Source: Bacteroidota bacterium
GTDB taxonomy: Bacteria > Bacteroidota > Bacteroidia > Bacteroidales > VadinHA17
Reading direction: 5' to 3'
NCBI GenBank assembly: GCA_012729475.1
Contig: JAAYDB010000181.1
Span: 1 to 38,833 of the forward strand
DNA length: 38,833 bases
Position 1 is the stretch's first letter. The number at the start of each line of letters is the position of its first letter. Of the stretch, positions 26,991 through 36,600 are shown in pieces. The translations under genes were made by a program, and so were the position numbers. The notes under the pieces were generated by a model that saw only the letters and a list, made by a program, of their open reading frames with translations, did no database searches and was not told the DNA's origin.

Positions 26991-28061
26991 ATGAGTACTT
27001 ACATAATAATCGGTCTGACGCCTCAGGGCTTATCAATGCTGAGAATACTTTCAAAAGCAGGACATCATGTAATTGCATTTACGAATTCAAAAAAAACTGT
27101 AGGCTATTATAGCAAATATGGTAATAAAAGGATATTTAAAGATATCGAGGACCTGAAAGGACAAATTCTGTTTATCACAAAATCTAGTCATGAGAAGATT
27201 AACTGCATAATTACTTCTGGAGAATTACTGGCCAGAATTCTTACTGATTATCAGGAATTATATGAAATTTGCAATGTTCAGTCAGGTCCTTTGTCTCTGT
27301 TACAAATTCTTGCTCATAAAGACCAGATGTATCATTTTGCTAAATCTCGAGGGCTTCATTGCGCCAAATACTCTTTACTGTCTGAATATAAAACAGGGAC
27401 ACTAAATTTTCCGGTTATACTGAAACGTAACTATGAAATTCCGCTCTTTTTCAAAATAAAGAAAATTGACTCGGAACCAGATTTATTTACTTTTATAGAA
27501 AAAATTAAAAAAGAAGATTACAATCATATACTGATTCAGGAATATATTTTCGATGATACTGCCATTAATATTTCCTATCAGGATTATTTCATTAACGACA
27601 TTGGCAGATGTCCATTTATATGCAATCAGGAACGGAGATTAATCTCCGGCATAACCTCTTATTTGAAAGAAATAAAAGATGCAACTGTTAATAAAATGAT
27701 TATTAATGAAGCTGCTCTGTTTTTTAAAGGTTCCGGCTATGAAGGATTTGCTGAATTGGAGTTTTTGTATTCCCAAAAAAATAAAACAATTTACTTTATT
27801 GAAATTAACACACGCACTTGCGGGTTACATAGCGTTTTGAATCATAAATTTGCTAATCTTTCAGCTTTGTACAATAATATAAATAACCCTCCGGAAATTA
27901 TAGAGAATCCCCAATTAATAACATGGATTAACATAGCACGTGATATTAAAGCCCGCTTACAGACGAAGGATTTTAATAACCTGTTTCAGTTTTTCACAGC
28001 AAAATATGACATTTTAGATTGGCATGATTTAAAACCTTTCATTTATCAATTATTTAAATAA
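26991..28061 (+). CDS. ATP-grasp carboxylate-amine ligase-like protein
   Basis: 356 residues. The N-terminal domain starts YIIIGLTPQGLSMLRILSKA, a nucleotide-binding-like pre-ATP-grasp domain. The central part has FPVILKRNYE (ATP-binding Lys) and ILIQEYI. Metal-ligand acids are in FAELEFLY and FIEINTR. It differs from the ATP-grasp at 13957-14934 and is not a simple duplicate. An amide or peptide-like bond on a sugar precursor is the family-based guess; the substrate is unknown. Two bases lie between its stop and the next start. Confidence 0.78.
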   Translation: MSTYIIIGLTPQGLSMLRILSKAGHHVIAFTNSKKTVGYYSKYGNKRIFKDIEDLKGQILFITKSSHEKINCIITSGELLARILTDYQELYEICNVQSGPLSLLQILAHKDQMYHFAKSRGLHCAKYSLLSEYKTGTLNFPVILKRNYEIPLFFKIKKIDSEPDLFTFIEKIKKEDYNHILIQEYIFDDTAINISYQDYFINDIGRCPFICNQERRLISGITSYLKEIKDATVNKMIINEAALFFKGSGYEGFAELEFLYSQKNKTIYFIEINTRTCGLHSVLNHKFANLSALYNNINNPPEIIENPQLITWINIARDIKARLQTKDFNNLFQFFTAKYDILDWHDLKPFIYQLFK

Positions 28062-28063
28062 AA

Positions 28064-28705
28064 ATGTTTAAAAAGATACTAACTTATTTCAAAAGTGGTG
28101 GCTTAAAAGAAGTTGTCACATATGGCTGGACATATGTCAGAAAAATTGTATATTATAAATCAGAAACAATTTTTTTTTATCTTGAGAAAAAAGACTTCAA
28201 TAAGCAACCTTACAAAAACTCGGAAATTAAATTTAAAATTGTACAAAAGCTGGAAGATATAGAAGAAATTAATTTTAATCGGTTAAAGACAGTTGATTAT
28301 AAGAAATGGATATCCAGAGACAGTTATGCTATTGTTGGGTATTTAGATTCTAAACCTGTTTCTTTTACATGGACTCATCTCAGATTTATCCCGACTTTCG
28401 GTATGTGTCCGATTAAACATGCTAAAGGTATGAGCTGGACTGGTCCTTCATTTGTTGATAAATCTGTAAGAAACCAGGGTATTAATATTGCTCAGAAATC
28501 TTTTCAAATTGAGCATTCTCCTACAGATATTAATTATTTTATTACATCTGCAAGGAAGGCTAATATTCCTTCGATCAGGGCGCTCAACAGAGTAGGATAT
28601 AAAGTAGGATTAATAATGATTAAATATTATGGTTTATTTTCAAACCGCAAAACAGTTTTAAAGTATGAAAATGAAGGTAAATTATTATTTCAATTTATAT
28701 CATGA
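28064..28705 (+). CDS. GNAT-like N-acyltransferase
   Basis: 213 residues. The first 60 residues are basic and helical (GWTYVRKIVYYKSETI); the GNAT core follows. FVDKSVRNQGIN occupies the place of the acetyl-CoA pyrophosphate loop, and ARKANIPSIRALNRVGYKVG is the usual C-terminal half. Acylation of an amino sugar, perhaps using the product of a neighbouring ligase or deacetylase, is plausible. Its stop overlaps the deacetylase start by 4 bases (ATGA). Family assignment is fair; the substrate is unknown. Confidence 0.7.
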   Translation: MFKKILTYFKSGGLKEVVTYGWTYVRKIVYYKSETIFFYLEKKDFNKQPYKNSEIKFKIVQKLEDIEEINFNRLKTVDYKKWISRDSYAIVGYLDSKPVSFTWTHLRFIPTFGMCPIKHAKGMSWTGPSFVDKSVRNQGINIAQKSFQIEHSPTDINYFITSARKANIPSIRALNRVGYKVGLIMIKYYGLFSNRKTVLKYENEGKLLFQFIS

Positions 28706-29763
28706 ATTTAATCCTCACCTTTGATTATGAACTTTTTGGTGATGGTTCCGGAGATGTATTCACCCATGTAATTGAACCTACCAATCGGATACTCAGTATT
28801 TGTGATGAGTACAGGATAAAATGTACCTTTTTCTTTGAGGTAATGGAATATATAAAACTAAAAGAAGAATGGGACCGAGGTAATAAAATGGGTTATTCCA
28901 CCAGTCCCGTAGAAGCTATTAAAAATCAGCTAGAAAATATTGCACTGATGGGTAATGATATTCAACTTCATGTGCATCCTCAATGGTTTAATGCCAGATA
29001 TATAAACAGTAAATGGGATCTCGATTTTAATAACTGGCGTCTGGGAGATTTTTATTCCGGTTGCAGTTACAGTATAAATAATTTATTATGTGATGTCAAA
29101 GGAGAACTTGAAAAACTAGTTACACAAGTATTACCTGAATACCGTTGTAAAGCGTTAAGAGCCGGCGGTTATAACATTTTTCCCTCAGAAAACGTATATA
29201 CTGCCATGAAAGAGTTGGGTATGAAGATAGACAGTTCAGTTTACCCAGGCGGTTTTGAAGAAGGCCCCTTATCAAGGTTTGATTACAGGAATGTCCCTGT
29301 CGATTTGGATTATTGGTGGGGAGATGAGACAGATATCAGGAAAGCATCAAAAATAAATAAGGAGATTCTGGAGGTCCCCGTTTTTGCACTTCCTGTTGTC
29401 CGTTGGAGAAAGTACTTTAACATTTCAAGAATAAAATCTTTCTTAAACAACAGGAACACAAAGATGAGTTACGTTGTAAAGGAAAAAATAAGTAAGACGA
29501 CTCTTACTGAGAAAATAAAATTCCTTTTACAAAAAGAAGCCTTTCCCTGGGATGTTTGTATGTTTTCAAAATCATTACATAGTCATTATTTCAACTACAT
29601 AGAGAAAAATCTATTAGGTTCACGAAATAGTTTTGTTCTTATTGGCCATCCAAAAAGTCTGCAGAATGAAAAATATTTTAAGAATTTTATAGAGATGGCT
29701 ATTAGCAGGGAGAGACTTTTTAAATTTATTACACTTAATGAATTGCATGCAGAAATCACTTAA
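28702..29763 (+). CDS. Second NodB-fold polysaccharide deacetylase
   Basis: 353 residues. The opening LTFDYELFGDG supplies Asp8 and Glu10 in the place of the usual Asp-Asp pair, and HVHPQW (His90, His92) replaces the typical HxxxH; together with RAGGYNIFPS this marks a divergent subgroup common in glycan loci. No signal peptide is seen, so the substrate is probably a cytoplasmic or membrane-bound sugar precursor. The altered metal-site spacing makes activity less certain than for the copy at 10266. The end overlaps the toroid-protein gene by 26 bases. Confidence 0.75.
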   Translation: MNLILTFDYELFGDGSGDVFTHVIEPTNRILSICDEYRIKCTFFFEVMEYIKLKEEWDRGNKMGYSTSPVEAIKNQLENIALMGNDIQLHVHPQWFNARYINSKWDLDFNNWRLGDFYSGCSYSINNLLCDVKGELEKLVTQVLPEYRCKALRAGGYNIFPSENVYTAMKELGMKIDSSVYPGGFEEGPLSRFDYRNVPVDLDYWWGDETDIRKASKINKEILEVPVFALPVVRWRKYFNISRIKSFLNNRNTKMSYVVKEKISKTTLTEKIKFLLQKEAFPWDVCMFSKSLHSHYFNYIEKNLLGSRNSFVLIGHPKSLQNEKYFKNFIEMAISRERLFKFITLNELHAEIT

Positions 29764-30934
29764 AGAGTCGCTTCAATCACTCAAAACCTATTGCGAATCT
29801 GAAAATTTTATTGGATGGGATCCCTATGATGGCCTTAACTCAAAAGTATTTCAGGCTACTCCCTTGAAAATATCGCGTTTAGCAAGATTGATATGGATTC
29901 AGGCGTTTAAAAAAAGCCCTGTCAATTTTCGCAGTCTGATGTTAGTCCCAAAAGAACTTAATCCCAAGGCAGCAGGATTATTCCTTAATGGGTATTGCAA
30001 CATTTACAGGTATCAGCAGGTAGCAGGCAGTGAAGAGATAGGAATACAAAAGGAAATTCTGGATAGAATTCATTATCTTGTCAATATGCTCAGATCATCA
30101 AAAACCGCTGGATTTAATGGCTACTGCTGGGGCTATAATTTCGACTGGCAGGCAAGGGCCTTTTTTATGCCAAAAAATACTCCTACAATCGTCGCAACTG
30201 CTTTTATAAGCTCCGCATTGCTAGATGCTTACGAAATTACAGGAGAGAAAGATCTTCTTGAGATAGTAAATAGCTCTTGTGAATTTATTATCAGAGATTT
30301 GAACAGGACATATGATGATAATGGGAATTTTGCCTTTTCCTATTCTCCTATCGATGCATCAGTTGTATATAATGCTTCATTCCTTGGCAGCCGCCTTCTG
30401 GCAAGGGTCTACAGCATAACCCGTAATAATGAATTACTAGATGCTGCAGAAAGATCTGTTATATTCTGCTGTGATCACCAGAATTCTGACGGCTCATGGA
30501 GCTATGGTTCAAACGGTTTTCATAGTTGGATTGATAATTTCCATACAGGATACAACCTTGAGTCTCTTTCAGACTATATGAAATATTCGGGTGATTACAG
30601 GTTTAATGAAAACCTTCGAAAAGGTTTTGACTATTATATAACTACATTTTTTACTGAAAGCGGAGTTTCAAAATATTTCAATAATTCACTTTATCCGGTT
30701 GATATACACAATCCGGCACAGCTGATAATTACTCTATCAAGGCTTGATAGATTTGAAGAATATAAAGATTTGGCGGACAAAGTTTTGAAATGGACTATCG
30801 AAAATATGCAATCAGAAATTGGGTATTTTTATTTTCAGAAAGGGAAGTTTTTCACTTTAAGAACTCCATATATTCGATGGGCTCAGGCATGGATGTTTTA
30901 TGCGCTGAGCGAATATTTATTAAAAATGATATAA
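29738..30934 (+). CDS. Alpha/alpha-toroid protein of unknown function
   Basis: 398 residues; starts at 29738 and 29747 both lie within the preceding gene. The protein is built of helix pairs, as in (alpha/alpha)6 barrels of prenyl cyclases, epimerases and glycan lyases or hydrolases. Notable stretches are GYCWGYNFDWQARAF, the QW-like motif HQNSDGSWSYG, and YIRWAQAWMFYALSEYL near the end. No signal peptide is present. I do not recognise a specific enzyme. Its 26-base overlap with the deacetylase gene and place before wecB suggest a role in making or checking a modified sugar. Confidence 0.65.
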   Translation: MNCMQKSLKESLQSLKTYCESENFIGWDPYDGLNSKVFQATPLKISRLARLIWIQAFKKSPVNFRSLMLVPKELNPKAAGLFLNGYCNIYRYQQVAGSEEIGIQKEILDRIHYLVNMLRSSKTAGFNGYCWGYNFDWQARAFFMPKNTPTIVATAFISSALLDAYEITGEKDLLEIVNSSCEFIIRDLNRTYDDNGNFAFSYSPIDASVVYNASFLGSRLLARVYSITRNNELLDAAERSVIFCCDHQNSDGSWSYGSNGFHSWIDNFHTGYNLESLSDYMKYSGDYRFNENLRKGFDYYITTFFTESGVSKYFNNSLYPVDIHNPAQLIITLSRLDRFEEYKDLADKVLKWTIENMQSEIGYFYFQKGKFFTLRTPYIRWAQAWMFYALSEYLLKMI

Positions 30935-30941
30935 TTCATTG

Positions 30942-32099
30942 ATGAAAATCTTAACAGTAGTAGGTGCAAGACCGAATTTTATGAAAATTGCCCCATTTAT
31001 AAGGGCTATTGATAGATATAATGTTGAAGGTCAGAATAAAATCACCCACGTACTTGTCCATACCGGACAGCACTATGATGTAAGGATGTCTGAAGCGTTT
31101 TTCAGGGCTCTTGATATTCCTGATCCTGATATCAATCTTGAAATTGGTTCAGGAAGCCATGCTGAGCAGATCGGATATACAATGGTTGCTTTTGAAAAAG
31201 TTCTTCTTGGACAAAATCCCGACTGGGTAATTGTTGTTGGTGATGTCAATGCAACTCTCGCTTGCTCGGTGGTCGCAAAAAAACTGAATATAAAACTTTG
31301 TCATATTGAAGCCGGTCTTCGATCTGGCGATATGACAATGCCGGAAGAGATTAATCGCCTGGTAACAGACAGATTATCAGATCTTCTATTCACACCCGAC
31401 CGGATTTCCTCTGATAATCTTAGAAAAGAAGGAACACCGGAAGAAAAGATAGCCTTTGTTGGGAATATAATGATAGATACACTTGAAGCAAACAGAGAGA
31501 GGTCGGAAAAGTTGGATATAAATTCAATCATTGAATCAAATCTTATCGATGGTGTAAGGCAACCAAAGAAAATCCATGCCGGATCCGGATATGCTTTAAT
31601 GACTCTTCATAGGCCGTCAAATGTTGATTCAAAGGAAACTTTTGTGCCTCTGATAAGATTCCTGCTTGATGAAGTAACAAAGGATCAGCCTCTTATATGG
31701 GTAATTCATCCAAGGGCAAGAAAACAATTAGATACATTCGGATTATGGAACGATGTAGTTAACCGACCTTCGCTTATACTACTTGAACCTGTTGTGTATC
31801 ACGAGATGGTTCGTCTGAATATGGGAGCAAAAGTGATGCTTACCGATTCGGGTGGCCTTCAGGAGGAATGTTGTGTGCTGGGAACACCTTGTCTTACGCT
31901 GAGATGGAATACCGAGCGACCTGTAACATTGAGAGAGAATGGTGGTGCAAGTGTGCTTGTTGGAAATAATATAGAAAGGATCAGAAATGAATATTTCAAT
32001 GTCCTGTCGCTAAATCGGATACCCTCCAGACCTGAGCTATGGGACGGTCATACTGCCGAACGAATTATAACCATTCTAACATCGTTGGTTAAAATGTAA
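30942..32099 (+). CDS. wecB: UDP-N-acetylglucosamine 2-epimerase (non-hydrolysing)
   Basis: 385 residues from the ATG at 30942; an in-frame TTG one codon before is less likely. Signatures are VGARPNFMKIAPF at the N-terminus, HTGQHYD, IEAGLRSGDMTMPEEINR and TDSGGLQEECCVLG. It converts UDP-GlcNAc to UDP-ManNAc in the cytosol. With the dehydrogenase at 6259 and the GT26 enzyme two genes on, it would supply ManNAcA. Length and motifs are normal for the family. Confidence 0.93.
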   Translation: MKILTVVGARPNFMKIAPFIRAIDRYNVEGQNKITHVLVHTGQHYDVRMSEAFFRALDIPDPDINLEIGSGSHAEQIGYTMVAFEKVLLGQNPDWVIVVGDVNATLACSVVAKKLNIKLCHIEAGLRSGDMTMPEEINRLVTDRLSDLLFTPDRISSDNLRKEGTPEEKIAFVGNIMIDTLEANRERSEKLDINSIIESNLIDGVRQPKKIHAGSGYALMTLHRPSNVDSKETFVPLIRFLLDEVTKDQPLIWVIHPRARKQLDTFGLWNDVVNRPSLILLEPVVYHEMVRLNMGAKVMLTDSGGLQEECCVLGTPCLTLRWNTERPVTLRENGGASVLVGNNIERIRNEYFNVLSLNRIPSRPELWDGHTAERIITILTSLVKM

Positions 32100-32111
32100 A
32101 CAATAAGCAAA

Positions 32112-32795
32112 ATGAATATCTTAGGTCGTATATTTGGAAAATACCACGATAAATGGGCATGGCAAAGGTTTAATTTCTTTATTGAAAATATTAAGCTGAA
32201 TCATGGCGACACTATTCTTGATCTGGGAGGTGGTACTGGTAGTTACATGGACAGGTTTGGATCACAATTAAATAATTACAACATAATAATATCGGATATA
32301 GACCAGAATGCATTAAGGGTAGCCGAAAGTAAGGGATATAAAATAATGAGAATTGACGGATCAAATCAAAAGTTACCCTTTGCTGATAAAGAAATTGATT
32401 GCATATTTTGTAACTCTGTTATTGAACATGTCACTATCCCTAAAGATAAATTATGGTCAGAACATAGTATCTCAGAGGAATTTTTCAATATAAGTTTTGA
32501 ATATCAAAAACATTTTGCATCAGAGATTAAAAGATGTTCAAAAAAATACTATGTGCAAACACCGCATAAATATTATCCGGTTGAAGCTCATACATGGTTC
32601 CCTTTCGTAAGTTATTTTAATAGGCGTACACAGGTAAAGATGGTTAATCTTTTGAACAAATTCTGGGTGAAGAAAACTAATCCGGATTGGAATCTGCTTA
32701 CTGAAAAAGAGATGAAACTATTATTTCCGGATGCCGAGATAATAGTAAACAAAAAGTTAGGTTTTAAAAAGGAAATAATAGCGATTTATAAGTAG
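32112..32795 (+). CDS. Class I SAM-dependent methyltransferase
   Basis: 227 residues. The SAM-binding glycine motif is ILDLGGGTGSY (about 35-45). It is followed by an acidic strand end (ISDIDQNALRVAE) and CNSVIEHV, as in methyltransferase-11-type domains. It may methylate a sugar of the repeat unit or act as a chain-end modifier; nothing in the sequence fixes the substrate. The stop is 2 bases before the start of the next gene. Confidence 0.82.
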   Translation: MNILGRIFGKYHDKWAWQRFNFFIENIKLNHGDTILDLGGGTGSYMDRFGSQLNNYNIIISDIDQNALRVAESKGYKIMRIDGSNQKLPFADKEIDCIFCNSVIEHVTIPKDKLWSEHSISEEFFNISFEYQKHFASEIKRCSKKYYVQTPHKYYPVEAHTWFPFVSYFNRRTQVKMVNLLNKFWVKKTNPDWNLLTEKEMKLLFPDAEIIVNKKLGFKKEIIAIYK

Positions 32796-32797
32796 GA

Positions 32798-33550
32798 ATG
32801 AGTCGAATTAATTTTCTTAATATTCCTGTAGATGCTTTGACCATGCAGGAAACTGTTGACAGGATTGACCTGGCAATAAAAAATGATCATCACATAAATC
32901 ATGTGGTCATAAATGCCGCTAAGGTCGTAATGATGCAAAAAGACCGGGAACTATTTAACAAAGTCGTTTCCTGTGATATAATTAATGCAGATGGTCAAAG
33001 TATTGTCTGGGCCTCAAGATTTCTTGGGGAAAGAATTCCTGAAAGAGTTGCAGGTGCTGACCTGATGCAGGAACTTGTTAAGCTGGCCTATAAAAACAAA
33101 TACAAGTGTTTCTTTTTTGGAGCCAGGGAGGAAGTGGTAAAAAAAATAGTTGACTTTTATACAGAGGAATATGGACCGGAAATTATTGCAGGGTACAGAA
33201 ATGGATATTATTCAGAAGAAGAAGAACATTCTATAGCTGAAGATATCGCAGGCAGAAGTACCCAGATTTTATTTGTAGCTATAACCTCTCCACGAAAAGA
33301 AATTTTTTTGTATGAACACAGAGAGATTCTGAATAAAGTAAATTTCACAATGGGTGTGGGAGGCACCTTCGACGTCATTGCAGGATTTAAACAAAGAGCA
33401 CCCAGGTGGATCCAGAAACTTGGGATGGAATGGTTTTATCGTTTCCTTCAGGAACCTGGAAGGATGTGGAAGAGATATTTATATGGAAATATGAGATTTA
33501 TCTGGCTTGTAATTAAGGAAAAATTAAAAAGGAATATCATTTCTGAATAA
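32798..33550 (+). CDS. wecG: WecG/TagA/CpsF family (GT26) glycosyltransferase
   Basis: 250 residues. The catalytic Asp is Asp65 in INADGQSIV, followed by RVAGADLMQEL. Further signatures are TSPRKEIF, GVGGTFDVIAG and APRWIQKLGMEWFYRFLQEP with a basic C-terminal tail (GRMWKRYLYGN) expected to contact the membrane. Family members add ManNAc (TagA) or ManNAcA (WecG) to undecaprenyl-PP-GlcNAc. With WecB and the dehydrogenase present, ManNAcA is the likelier donor. It is the last gene of the plus-strand series and is followed at once by a strong hairpin. Confidence 0.9.
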   Translation: MSRINFLNIPVDALTMQETVDRIDLAIKNDHHINHVVINAAKVVMMQKDRELFNKVVSCDIINADGQSIVWASRFLGERIPERVAGADLMQELVKLAYKNKYKCFFFGAREEVVKKIVDFYTEEYGPEIIAGYRNGYYSEEEEHSIAEDIAGRSTQILFVAITSPRKEIFLYEHREILNKVNFTMGVGGTFDVIAGFKQRAPRWIQKLGMEWFYRFLQEPGRMWKRYLYGNMRFIWLVIKEKLKRNIISE

Positions 33551-33586
33551 TTAGTTGATCCTTATTAATTGTTAAGGATCAACTAA
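33551..33586 (+). terminator. Perfect 14-bp hairpin after the operon
   Basis: TTAGTTGATCCTTA at 33551-33564 pairs perfectly with 33573-33586, with an 8-base loop. It starts on the base after the wecG stop codon and lies between that gene and the convergent beta-helix gene. No long T-run follows on either strand, so it is either a terminator with a weak tract, possibly working both ways, or a 3'-end stabiliser. Confidence 0.65.
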
Positions 33587-33656
33587 TCAGTATGAGTGTA
33601 ATTGATTGAATAACTGTAATAAGGAAATATCGAAAACGTTCCAAATATTGATCCCC

Positions 33657-36600
33657 TTAATTAATAACAACCAGTTTTTGGCTGAACAATATAAGCTTTC
33701 CTGATACTACCCTTACATAATATACGCCCGAATCAAAACTTATCGGAATCTGAATGTTACTTATTCCACTATCCAACCGGCATGTAAAACAAATTTTCCC
33801 TGCAGAATCATAGATATTTAAAATTTGAGATCCTGTAATTTCTTTCTTAAAAGTAATATTTATAAATTCCCTGGCAGGATTAGGATAGACTGATACAACA
33901 GATGTGCCGGTAGCGTTCTTGTTGATAGATCCGAACACATTTATTTCAGAAATATAGTTCCAGTTGTCCAGCGCGTTACCATTACAAACCAACTTTAAAA
34001 AGGAATATTCGTTATCAGACCTGTTTGCCGGGAAATCAAAAACCTGATTAGCTCCTGAGAAATTACAGGAAGAAGCCTTCATGAGAACAGGTTCCCACAT
34101 CAAATTGTCATTTGAAGCATAGATATCAAAATATGATTCATATTTCTGATCTGTCAAAAATGCAATATTCAGATGGCTTATTTTCATCGGATCAGCAAGC
34201 TTAAGCCAAAGCCATTGATCGGTACCTGCTGCGGACCATTTGGTTGCAATACTGTTATCAGTAACATTATCGGGATAATCAGACAAATTATAATTGCTGG
34301 CTAGTACTTCTAGTATCCTTCCCTTTTCAATTTCAGGTTTATAAGGCATAATGCTTATAGGGATGTTTTTAATATGCTTTGTAAAACCATCACTGATACT
34401 TAAGGTGAATTCAATAATCTCCTGTCCTGTAACAACCGGTGAAAGATATCTGATCTTCGGACCGCTTGTTGAAGAAATATTTACACCAGGTGGAGCAATC
34501 CAGTCAAAGGATAGTAAACCGTCACCTTTATCACTGATCACAGAAGCATCTATTTCATAAACAAATCCTGATAAAGCAACAGGGTCAAAGTAAGCATCCG
34601 CAATAGTACCGGTGTTCCCTGATTTTGAATCGGATATATTATTAGTTACAGGCTGATTGCTTATTGAAACAGCCAGTCCACCTGAAAGAGACTGTAGGGG
34701 ATTTATGACAGGTTTTGAATAGGAAACGGTTACAAAATCTCCTGGAGCTACTCCTTCAATAAGATATAACCTTACAGTGTTCCCCTTGATCATTACAGTT
34801 TTTACATGTTTCTGGACCGAATTAGCCATCACAGTGAAAGCCGAAGCAGGGGGGACAATATCAGCCAGAGTATCGTCATAATTCATTACCATTATTGTAG
34901 GATATGTAGGTATTGTTGAACTAATATAAACAGGAGGGCTACCTGTTATTTTATTAGTTACCATTTGATTGATTATTGATTCAGCCAGCCCGCCTTCAGC
35001 AGATTGGAGTGGATTTGTACCTGGTATTGTATATGAAACAGTTACAATATCCCCGGGATTGACTCCTTCTTCAAGATATAGCCTGACAGTTTTTCCGGAA
35101 ATCATCACTGTCTTGACTGGTTTCTGCACAGAATTGGCCATTACGGTAAATGCCGAAGCAGGAGGTACAATATCAGCCAGAGTAATGTTATAATTCATTA
35201 CCATTAAGTTAGGATAAGTTGGAATTGAGGAACTAATATATTCAGGAGGCGAACCGGTAATACAATTGACGACAGGCTTATTGCTTATAGATGCTGCAGT
35301 AATTCCCAGAGCAGACTGCAATGGATTAGTTTCTGGTTTTGTATAAGAAATAGTAACAATATCTCCATATTTTACCCCGGTTTCAAGATATAACCTTACC
35401 ATTGCTCCGTCAATAATCACTGATTTAATTGTTCTCGGTACTGAATTAACTAGTACCGTAAAAGCTGAAAGAGCCGGGACTATGTTTGCAAGGTTTTCGC
35501 TGTATTTCATAACCATAAGTGAAGGATAGGTCGGAATTGAGGAACTAATGTATTCCGGACCTGAACCTGTAATATAATTGTCAACAGGCTTATTGCTTAT
35601 AGATGCCGCGGGAATTCCCATTTCAGACTGTAAGGGATTAGTTGCTGGTTTTGAATAAGAAACAGTTACAATATCCCCGGGAGCTATACCTTCTTCAAGA
35701 TATAACCTTACAGTATTTCCGGAAATCATTACTGTCTTGACTATTTTTGGAACTGAATTGGCAATAACAGAAAAAGCCGAAGCAGGCGGTACTATATTAG
35801 CCAGAGTTTCGCTATATTTCATCACCATAAGCGTAGGATATGTTGGAAATGATGAACTGATATATTCGGGAGCACTAATCGGATCAGGATCAGCCATCAG
35901 AACAACTGATGTGAAGGGTGCCAGAGTGATTGAGCTTAGATATTTCGTTCCTTTTATATCTATCATCGGCTTTGAGAGAGTAAAAAGCTTGTTAGAACTT
36001 GTTGCATTATAGTAAAAATCAATATCTGCTGTGTCTGTTAAAGCAATAGGTGATATTCTGGAATTGAGGTCCATTCCGGAAAGTGTCTGCCAATCAGTGA
36101 GGGATAATGAAGTTACAACACCGCCGATTCCTGTTCTGATTGGTTTCGCATTGTTTAATGGTCTTGCGTAGTAATTATTATCGAAAGAACCGAATTGATC
36201 CAGATCGTTTTTAGTGGAATAAAGTGATAATGGTATATTAGTTACGGTTTTAGCAAAAATTATATTACCGGTCATCGTAATATTTCTGGGAGGAGTGGGA
36301 GTAGCTGTGCCTCCTAATTCCTGCATTCTGACTCCGCTTGTGCACTCAAACACAGTATTGTTCATCACAACAACATTTTGACTGCCGCTAATTAGAATGC
36401 CTGCTGTGTGCTTGATATTAGCCACTGTATTATTGGAGATTTCAAATCCTCCCGTTGTGTAATAATCAAGTTCTATTCCAACCACCCAGTGAGTGGTCCC
36501 GTTTGGCATGCCACCGGGCGATCCAAGTCCATTTAAGACTATATTATTCATAACTTGCATATTCGAAAAAGCGGATCCACTGGAATATTGTATTCCTCCA

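Noticed and set aside
34626-35873. Regular repeats that might be taken for a CRISPR or other array
   Set aside because: The 312-bp period matches coding units of 104 residues in one long open frame, with no short identical repeats and unique spacers.
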